DNA of 13,144 nucleotides, from NCBI GenBank assembly GCA_018398765.1, contig JAHBMJ010000225.1, positions 40,001-53,144 of the forward strand, read 5' to 3'. The notes beneath the pieces were generated by a model. That model had not been told where the DNA came from. It saw only the letters and a list, made by a program, of their open reading frames with translations, and did not search any database. Positions within the stretch are counted from its first letter, which is position 1. Each line of letters opens with the position of its first letter. Position numbers and translations under genes: made by a program. Shown here piece by piece: positions 1 through 7,617 of this stretch. The DNA is from Chromera velia. Lineage: Eukaryota > Sar > Chromeraceae.

Positions 1-298
1 CGCATGGGGCATTTGCTGGGGGGGTGCGGGGGGTGCAACAAGCACCACCACATCACTCCCAAGCAGCTGCACCCCTCCCTGTGGGATTGGGGAATCGGGG
101 AGGAGTTCCTCCAATTCTGCCGCCCCCTCTGCACGCTCCACCATAAGGATGTGCAACGTGCAGAGGGGGATGGATGGATGGATGTGGTCTCTGTGGGTGT
201 CTGAAAGCCCTTACTGGAGAAGAGGCAGAAGCTTGGGAATCTCTGGTTAGCCCTCAACGCATGGACTGAGGACCAGATCTACGACGTTCTTTCCATAG
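1..298 (+). pseudogene. Unidentified protein-like reading frame, interrupted
   Basis: Frame 1 is open from the window edge to a TGA at 202-204, then continues for 31 sense codons to 297. The first part contains a CGGC pair, a run of histidines and later cysteines, with clustered Trp, Phe and Leu. The second part includes the segment LGNLWLALNAWTEDQIYDVL, which reads like folded protein. A GTTAGT donor-like site follows at 299. The TGA may be a decayed codon, or two exons may lie close together with a boundary I cannot place. I do not recognise the family, and the 5' part lies outside the window. Chance openness is possible because this part of the window is GC-rich. Confidence 0.22.
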
Positions 299-690
299 GT
301 TAGTCTGTATGTCTGAAGATAAATGGTCAATCGCCTGGCTGAACGGTTTCTCCAATTGCAGTACTTCTCTGTTTTCTTTTCAGAGTCTTCTCTTCTATCA
401 GAAATGGCCCGATGAATTGCAGAGTGTCGAGCTTTTATTTTTCTCTCTTACTAGCTTTCTGAAAGGGGGGTCCGTTTTTTACAGGACTTTGAGGTTTCTC
501 TGAGCGTCTGTCTGTCAGGCTGACCAAACGTCTTCTCGCCCTCCTTCTTCGATCCGGATCGATTTTCGCAGCTGCACAACTAGCGGTGGCAGACGCTTGT
601 ACATGTATGATTGCGTATGATGATTGAACTATTGCTGTTTCTCCCAAGGAAAAAAGAATCTCTCTCTGTGTCGCATTTCATTCTCTTAAT
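299..690. other. No supported gene; intron-like or spacer sequence
   Basis: This stretch is T-rich with several acceptor-like sites, such as the pyrimidine run ending TTTTTTACAG at 474-483. No open frame here reads convincingly as protein. It could be an intron of a gene whose exons lie on either side, but no consistent splice model emerged. Confidence 0.3.
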
Positions 691-966
691 TCAGGGGGAG
701 AGCTAGAAGACGTTGTTTAGAAAGGGCCAGACGTTGTTTGGAAACGGCCAGTCTCTGAAAGGAAGAGCGGCAAAGTCTCCTTGGAGGACGTCTCAGGAGT
801 ATACAGACACTATGACCTACTAGAGAAGGTTGTCAAAAAGATTTGGCTGGCAGCGTTGAGGCACTCTTCGCTTCACGAGCTTTGCCACAAATTCTAGAAG
901 GACAAAACCACCAGGCGGTACGATATGTGGAACGTCACCCTTGACCAGGAAGTTAGTGACAGACAC
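691..966 (+). pseudogene. Unidentified protein-like frame with two TAG stops
   Basis: One frame (codons starting at 691, 694 and so on) reads as protein almost throughout, but is broken by TAG at 718 and 895 before a TAA at 964. The part between the TAGs includes SLEDVSGVYRHYDLLEKVV followed by KKIWLAALRHSSLHELCHKF, an amphipathic helix-like pattern. The segment after 897 is also protein-like. A 21-base tandem duplication (about 709-750) encodes a seven-residue repeat. The first copy has TAG where the second has TGG (Trp), which is typical of a decayed codon. Alternatively the AG at 719-720 is a splice acceptor. It may be part of the same lost gene or element as its neighbours. I do not recognise the family. 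Confidence 0.28.
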
Positions 967-1036
967 TAAAAGGCGAACACATGTTACCCCATATTAAAAT
1001 TTTGTTTGACGCGCTTTTGTTGCTCTCTGCTTGCAG

Positions 1037-1108
1037 ATCTTGGAAGACGAGGACGTCTGGCAACGGCTCAAGAGGATAGAAGACGATGTTAATGGGAGGG
1101 CACGGAAG
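1037..1108 (+). CDS. Candidate 72-base internal exon, unknown protein
   Basis: This segment is bounded by a good acceptor (TGCTCTCTGCTTGCAG, ending 1036) and a consensus donor (AAG|GTGAGT, 1109). It is open in only one of three frames, and that frame is complete at both ends (24 codons, phase 0). The peptide is charged and helical: ILEDEDVWQRLKRIEDDVNG plus RARK. A possible next exon starts after CTGCAG at 1278, reads in phase for 22 codons and stops at 1345-1347. No upstream partner exon is secure, so the gene as a whole is unresolved. The splice sites match the style of the phosphatase gene downstream. Confidence 0.38.
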
Positions 1109-1430
1109 GTGAGTTTCAGGTGATCAAAACTCCATTCGACCCGTGGAAGCACTGTCAAAATTTTTCTGCCTCCCTGTCCGAGTGGATCTTCTGTTTCCTT
1201 GCGTTTAGACGGCAACGTGTCAAAGTACGCATGGCTCTGACCACGCCCTCAACTTTGGGATGGCACGAATTCCTGCAGAGGGAAAGGGGAGGAGAGGGAG
1301 GTTCCTCGGAACCCCCAACTACCTCGCTCCAGAGTCCTGGTGCATGAGGGGCAGGAATGTGTGGGAGAAGGACGTTCATGGAAAGATAAAAGTATAGATG
1401 TTGCATGGGAGTAACTCTCTATGAGCTTCT
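1109..1430. other. Spacer with a possible terminal exon
   Basis: After the 72-base exon candidate, the sequence to 1278 resembles an intron ending in TTCCTGCAG. From 1279 to 1347 a frame in phase with that exon encodes a low-complexity Arg/Glu/Gly/Ser/Pro peptide and ends in TGA. Beyond it, to 1430, I see nothing recognisable. Confidence 0.2.
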
Positions 1431-1485
1431 GGGGCTCACGGGTACAACTGTGAGTAAACATTCGGAGACTGCCGCCCTCCTGCGC
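1431..1485 (+). repeat. Hairpin-bearing repeat module, copy 1
   Basis: The module contains GGGCTCACGG, GTACAACTGTGAGTAA and, after a few bases, GGAGACTGCCGCCC. It is closely matched at 1973-2034. The stem CTCACGG pairs with CTGTGAG through a six-base loop (1435-1454), with one G-T wobble. The element it belongs to is unknown. Confidence 0.6.
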
Positions 1486-1826
1486 GGGAGTTGGGTATTC
1501 CTAGAAACTACAAGCTTCTGCTTCCCCCCCCGGTCCTTGACTCCAAGATTGGAGCACTCCTTAAGTCTATAATGACTTGGGAGATCGACGTGCGTCTATG
1601 GATGGACACCATTGCTATTAAACTGTAAGACGTAGCCCAAAATCCGAGGGCCATCGCAGATGAAATCGCCTGGGCAGCGCATCACCTGGTCCAAAAGCAT
1701 AGGGCAACGACGACAGTGGCATCGCGCCCGGTGAAGAGAGTCGCACAGCCTGCCATGATCGTGAGATATACCAGTCAACTTGAGATGCATCTCAAATCAG
1801 ATCGAAAGAATAAGACGAAGGTCTGA
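1458..1826 (+). pseudogene. Unidentified 122-codon reading frame broken by one TAA
   Basis: This frame is open from 1458 to a TAA at 1626-1628, then for 65 more codons to a TGA at 1824-1826. The sequence has a natural amino-acid mix. The first part contains LDSKIGALLKSIMTWEIDVR and ends WMDTIAIKL. The second contains NPRAIADEIAWAAHHLVQKH and ends in a basic stretch (SDRKNKTKV). There is no early ATG, so it is either an exon or a degraded gene. It lies between the two copies of the hairpin module, which suggests that both belong to one mobile or duplicated unit. I do not recognise the family. Confidence 0.3.
1780..1795. other. 16-bp perfect palindrome
   Basis: TTGAGATGCATCTCAA equals its own reverse complement. 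It lies inside the second half of the broken reading frame at 1458-1826, so it may simply be coding sequence. A protein-binding site is possible but unsupported. Confidence 0.4.
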
Positions 1827-1972
1827 TGATTCGGTGATCGTCTTTTCAATCATTGACAAGCAGCTCAATCGCTAAATGCGAGTTTGCTGCTAAGTTGCAT
1901 CCTTACTTTTTTCTGGCTGTATCTGTTGTTTGTTATTCCATCGTCTGTTGTATTTAAGGTCTTTCTATTTTG

Positions 1973-2034
1973 AGGGCTCACGGATACAACCGTGAGTAAG
2001 CGTTCGCTGTTCGGAGACTGCCGCCCGCCTGCCT
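1973..2034 (+). repeat. Hairpin-bearing repeat module, copy 2
   Basis: This is a direct repeat of the module at 1431-1485, offset by 542 bases. Here CTCACGG (1977-1983) and CCGTGAG (1990-1996) form a perfect 7-bp stem around the loop ATACAA. The conserved GGAGACTGCCGCCC follows, but this copy has seven extra bases (TGTTCGC-like) before it. The stem differs from copy 1 only at a position that stays pairable. Confidence 0.6.
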
Positions 2035-2039
2035 GTGAG

Positions 2040-2720
2040 ATAGAACATACCTGAAAGTTGATTGTACATATTTTTTGGAACGGTTATTAAATTGAGAGAG
2101 AACTAAAACCATCTCGCTCAGAGTCTGTCATTCTTATGTTTTTAATAAATTTTCAGATGTTTTTCATGATAAGATAGGACTAGATAGGATACTTAGATTG
2201 TGACTCAGTGTATTTCACTCAGTGCTGGGTTTTGACTTTAGCTTCGACTTCAAAGTTGCATTGTTCAAATACTATTTAATTTTTATATGAATTAAATTAA
2301 TTTTTGTATATCACGTAAACGCGCTTGCACTCTTTTTACTATTTCTTACTCAGATATAGTAGTGATTCGTGGTATGCATTGGGTGGTGGGTCTCTTTAAG
2401 CTCTAACTTTTAGCTACTGTGTCTAGCTACTGTTTACTACTCTGAGTAATACTGAGTACTAACTGTAATTCTATTTGAACCTGTACATATGTTGGTATAT
2501 GTTGGTAATATAACGTAAGGCTAAATTTAAGTTTTGCTCTACGTTATACTCTACTTTGTTCTACTTTGTTTAACTTTGTTCTTCTTACTGTATCTTCTTT
2601 AATTTTCTTTAAAGTTCTTTTAGGTAACAATTAGCAACAATGACCATTACAAACTTACAGTGGTTACACTAGGTAACAGTATGAACTCCTATTATATCCC
2701 ATTATTATGCAAATCGATTC
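2040..2720. other. AT-rich island, no gene seen
   Basis: Base composition drops sharply to AT-rich, with short local repeats: CTACTTTGTT repeated near 2551-2570, ATATGTTGGT twice near 2488-2507, and AGCTACTGT twice near 2411-2433. No plausible coding frame is present. It may be a degraded transposon interior or intergenic spacer. Similar AT-rich stretches accompany the mobile elements at the other end of the window. Confidence 0.5.
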
Positions 2721-3557
2721 AAATTTGTATAGGTATTTGTATGAAGTCTAGCTGGGGCTTTGTGGGGTGCTGTGGGGCTCCGTTAATTATTGTATAGCGA
2801 AAGGTCTGAATTAAATCACGGGCGGCGGCGGCGGCTGGCACAAAACTAAACCAACGCTCGGTCGAGGCCGCGGCCCTGCATTGTGTCAGACTGATTTTTT
2901 GCGCGCTCACAAATTCGGTGACATGCAGCGGTGAGATGCGGTGAGAGACGCCATGCACTGAGCAGCGCTCGAGACAACAGATCTTCTTGAACATCCTTCC
3001 AGCCACGTAACGGAATGTACTGATAGTACTGTCGTATGCACGTCGTTTTGACTTGCAGCACTCGGGGGGGGTTCTGTGTGCTTCAACGCAGTTAAAAAGG
3101 ATCGCATTGAAGGCCCCAATTCTTTCAAGTAACTGTGAGAACACCTTTGTATTCACTGTCTTTGTCCCTCTTTCTGGCTTCGCTGGGTTCTCTCAGCTCT
3201 CTGCGTCTTCCGCTGGGCCGTGGTGTCTGAAATTATTTGATTTGGCTTCCTCATTTTGTCCCTGCCGTGCTTTGATTTGATTTTTGTCGGGCTGCAACTT
3301 CTTGATTTCTGTGGGCGACCCGGCGAAACTGACGACCCGTTTCAGCTGGCCTCTCACACTTCTTCTCCCCGACGAGGAGGCGATACCGGGGGGACGGGAA
3401 GGCCTGTGGTTCTTGCAAGAAGAAGGTGGACGACTTCGTTGGGCTTTTTGCTTCTTTGTTGTTCTGAATTCCGGAAGCGAAAAACTGGAGACGGTTGAAG
3501 GCCGACGGGAGAAACTACTGAAGATTTGGAGAAGGGAACATAGAAACGAACGTGGCG
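2721..3557. other. Upstream flank and probable 5' leader of the phosphatase gene
   Basis: A GC-rich block with GGCGGCGGCGGCGG-type repeats (2820-2835) and a GAGGCCGCGGCC segment precedes mixed-composition sequence leading to the start codon. No TATA box or other promoter signal is clear, and the transcription start cannot be placed. A 145-codon minus-strand frame at 2719-3156 shows no recognisable features. A stop (TGA at 3519-3521) lies upstream of and in frame with the chosen start codon. Confidence 0.35.
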
Positions 3558-3756
3558 ATGAACGCAGCAGGAGGACAGGAAGCAGTTTTATGCCCCCCTC
3601 CCTTTTCTGAGGAGAAGTATGCCTGGTCAGGAGAGGCGGGCATGTTCATGTCGGGAGACGGCGTCTGGCTCTGCAGCCAGGACAAGACCACCTTCGTGCA
3701 CGTGCCCTCACAACAGGTGTTCGTGCAACAGGACGGCGATTTTTTCGCTGTCAAAA
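3558..3756 (+). CDS. Phosphatase exon 1: start codon and octad-repeat module
   Basis: ATG at 3558 is the first in frame after a stop at 3519 and has G at -3. The exon encodes residues 1-66 plus one base. From Tyr21 the sequence falls into eight-residue units: YAWSGEAG, MFMSGDGV, WLCSQDKT, TFVHVPSQ, QVFVQQDG, DFF. Hydrophobic or aromatic residues sit near the second and third positions, as in OCRE domains. The donor at 3757 is the first of five GT dinucleotides spaced four bases apart. Only the ones at 3757 and 3769 give the phase needed by exon 2, and 3757 is preferred. Confidence 0.8.
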
Positions 3757-6700
3757 GTCAGTCAGTCAGTCAGTCAAGGGAGAAAGAAAGGATCGAGAAG
3801 TTTGTGATGTGACCTCTGGTCAAACAGTCTCCGTCGGGCAGGCACCTGGGTGCCAGTGTGAATCGCTCACACTGTGGCAATATTTCCTTTCCGTTGTGTT
3901 GTCCTCGCATGATATCGGTTCGTGTAAGTATGTTCATTCGAGGAGAGGCTGTTCGCGTACATGGTTTTATGTTTCTGCTCTTGCCTTTTCGTGCATTACG
4001 GGAGTTGGCTGCCTGTCTTTGTGTTTTTGCGCATCATTGGTGTGATGAAAGTAACCTGATCTGCACTTTTGTGCATTTATTCCGCCTTGTGTGTTCATGG
4101 AGATCTGCAGCGAACAGTGCTGAGGGCGGCAATGAGGGAGAAGCTGCGGGTGTCCCTCAGGACCTGAGCGATGAGAGCGCTGCACGGTATGCCCAGCAGC
4201 TGCTTGAGATGGGTTACGATGGGGAGGAGGGGGATGAGTACGATGATGAAGATGAAGATGAAGAGGACGAAGATGAAGATGAGGATGAGGAGGAAGAGGA
4301 GGGAGAGGAAGGAGTGACAAGGGGACTGTTTCCTGAGTATGAATTGGTGGGGGAAGAAATGGATGAGGATGAAGAGGACGATGAAGACGAAGAAGAGGAG
4401 GAAGAGATGGAGTTGGATATGCGCTCCATGCTTTTGTGTGGAGTGCATCAGATCAAGGTCAGTTTGTGCATCAAGGAACAAAGTGAGTCAATGAGACTGA
4501 GCAAATCAGCCAGAAAGATGGAGATACAACAAATGTCAACGGAAGACAGGCAGACGCCGGGAAAGATGCACAGAAAAAATCCGAAGCGAAAGCAAGCCTG
4601 TTTGAGGGATCCAAAGAAACAGACAGAAGTCCCCATACACAGCAGTAAAGAGCTGAATCTCCTCCTCCCTTTTTCATGCAGGGTTTGAAGAGCGGAGAAT
4701 GCGAGGACAAGTTCATCGACAAGCAGATGCTGCCGGTGTGTGCGGTCTCGGAGGAGGCGATGCAAATGGACGACGCCGAGACTGCAACCTCTTTCCTTTT
4801 TGCGGTATTTGACGGACATGCAGGATCTGAGTGAGTCTTTTGTCTGTTTTTTTTCTTTACGGCAGCAATTTGGTGGAGTTGCTTAGTGATGGAGTCTCGA
4901 AGGCCTCGGGGTGTGTGTGTGAGGGGAAGAGACGGATGGGGAAGTGGCACTGGATTGATTTGATAGGTGCATTGCCCCCCCCACAGGTGGCATGGCATCT
5001 GCGGCTGGTTTTTGTGTTTTGCTTTGAATGTGGTCCATCCAGCCGCGCCTGAGTGGAGGGAATATCCGGGTAATCAAATCGGAATCGGAACGCCCAGCAG
5101 CTCGATTTTTGGAATTCCGGAGGTTGCTCCATCAATGTTTTAATTGCTCACAGAATCGAAAGCTTTTCTGTCCGATCGATGCCTTTCTGATTATGCTTCT
5201 TGCATAGTCGCTGTCTGATCTGACGAAGGTCATGAGCATGCATGAGTGAGCGAGTGCGTGCAGGTGCGCCAACTATGCGGTCCAGAATCTTCCGAAAAAC
5301 CTTCTCGCCCAGTTCAGATCGGTCAGTTATCCTGCCTTTCAGTGTTTCCGTGAAGGAATGAATGCACGCAGGAATTAATGTGTGCAGGATTGAAGCAGTA
5401 AATGGCCCGAGCGAGAAAGCCTTCGAAGATCGGTCCTCCCTCCCTCCTCTCGGACTTGGTTGCAACTGCATCTTCTCATCTGTTTGCTGATTGCCTCCTT
5501 CGCTCGCTCGTTTCACTCTATGCCCCGCGAAGTGGTTCTCTGTCGGATCCATGTGAGTGCCTTGCTCATGCACTCACTCACACATTGACTCCCTCACTCT
5601 CTCTGCGCAGCGAAGAAAGAATGTGAAGGCCGAGCAGGTCCTCCAGAAGACCCTCCTGGGGGCGTTTGTGACGACAGACAACAACTATCTGAACCTCGCC
5701 AAGAGAAAGGACTTCAGCGACGGTCGGTCCATTCTCATTATATTTTCTTGTTCTCTGTGGCCCCTCTCCCCAAAATATTCATCTTCTCTCTTTTCTCTCT
5801 TTGCGTGTGTGGGGGTGGGTGGGTGGGCGGAAGGTTGATTAGCTACCTGCCTGCCGGTGTCTGCGTCTCTGTCTTCCTCCCTTCCTCAAGAAAGAAGGGG
5901 GAATAGTCAACAGAAAAGACATGAAATACGATGAATTGTCTTTATGTGTATCCTGCGATCGCAATCTATTGTGGTAATTGACGCTCTCAACCCTGTCTCC
6001 CTTCGCGTCCGAGCATGCAGGTGCCACCGCAGTGACCGCCCTCTTCTACGGCCCCGACGAGAAGGGGCAACTGCTGCTGGCCACTGCACACTGCGGGGAC
6101 TCACGGGCGGTGCTCTGCAGGTGCGTGCGTGCGTCAGTGGAAAAAAAAGAGATGTTTCATCGTGTGCTGTCTGTCACTCATTTTGCGGTTCTTTGCGCTC
6201 TCCCTCCTCTCTGTTCTCTCTGTTGCATTCGTTCGTTTCTTCGTTCATTTTTTGTTTAGTTCCTTCTCTCTTTCTGCCTCTCTCCCCTTCTGTCTGTCTG
6301 TCTGTCTGAGACTGTTTCGCTTTTTGTCTGCTTCGATTTGCCTTTTGCTCTCTCCATTTGTTTTTCTTGCGCGTCGCGCGCTCTGTTTGTTCCTTGTGTC
6401 CCTCGTTCGGTGACTGTCTCCTTTTTTCGATTGGCCTCCATCCCTCCTCCCTCGCATTGCTCCCGCTCTATTTCCAGAAACAAAAGAGCGGTGGAGCTGA
6501 CAAAAGACCACAAACCTCAGGATCCCGAAGAGAGAAAACGAGTGGAGGCCGAGGGAGGAAGGGTGAGTGAAATTGTCAAGTACACTTCCAACCTGGTCTG
6601 GTCTTCTTCTGTATTCTTTTCGATCAGATATTTGTATAATCGAGTAGCAACATCCGGCCGCTCAAGCAAGAAGTCCGATCGACTCTGTCTCGTCATTTAC

Positions 6701-7459
6701 GAATGAACATCTGTATCCAGCAGCCCCGTGGCGGATCAGAGAAGTTGATGAACAGATACAGTGACACTCAGTCATCTGGAAATGAGAAGCGAACGTGTGA
6801 GAGTGCAGGGAACTGGTCGTGGAGTCTGATCGCAACGTCATTCTGTCAGACTGTGTGGAAGCCTATGCACGGTCTGCTTCCCAAAAGAGCTTCTTTCTCA
6901 TTTGTTGCGTGCAGGTGATCAATGTTGGCGGAATTTGGAGAGTGACGCCAGGGGTTCAGGGGCACAAGATTTGTGGTCAGTGAGTGAGTCGTTTGGTCTC
7001 GGCAGACCGGGAAGGAACCAGGGGAAGGGGGGGGGGGAGAGGGAGCAGCAATGCAGAGCAGAGGAAGAGACGATGCTCCATGAGGACGGGGCAACCTGAT
7101 ATGAAGGTGACGGATGAAGGCAGCATTTTGTTGATGCTTTGAGGAGAGAAGATGGGATCGAAAGGACGGGCCGCGGGGTGAAGGAAGAGAATAGTTTGGC
7201 AGTCGTCAGACTCCTTTACACACCTTTTTGTTTACCGTGTCCATGATCTAAGCAGGCATGCAGAGCTTTGGTTTCCGGCAAGCGCCTACAGGGTGATGTG
7301 TGCGAGGCGTATATGCTTTGCATTGCCTTTATGCATGCAGGTCTGTCAACAAGCCGCTCGCTGGGAGATCTTCCCTTGAAACAGCCGAAGAAGGTGGTGT
7401 CGGGTCTTCCTGACATATCCGTGAGAAGTATTGACTTCGAACAGGATGACTTCATGGTC

Positions 7460-7495
<36 letters not shown>

Positions 7496-7527
7496 GTCTC
7501 TCTCTCTCTCTCTCTTTTTTTTTTTCT

Positions 7528-7565
<38 letters not shown>

Positions 7566-7577
7566 TGCACATGCACA

Positions 7578-7617
<40 letters not shown>

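Noticed and set aside
2719-3156. 145-codon minus-strand frame upstream of the phosphatase
   Set aside because: There are no recognisable motifs or splice partners, the composition is ordinary, and it overlaps the likely leader region. A real gene cannot be fully excluded.
3552-3557. Upstream in-frame GTG as the phosphatase start
   Set aside because: The ATG two codons later is the first proper start and has good context. Nuclear genes rarely start at GTG.
4165-4215. UBA-like LLEMGY segment before the acidic tract of the phosphatase
   Set aside because: Only the MGY-type turn matches. The following residues are almost all acidic and cannot form the remaining UBA helices.
4214-4429. Minus-strand serine-rich open frame
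   Set aside because: It is the complement of the GA-rich codons for the acidic linker, not a gene.
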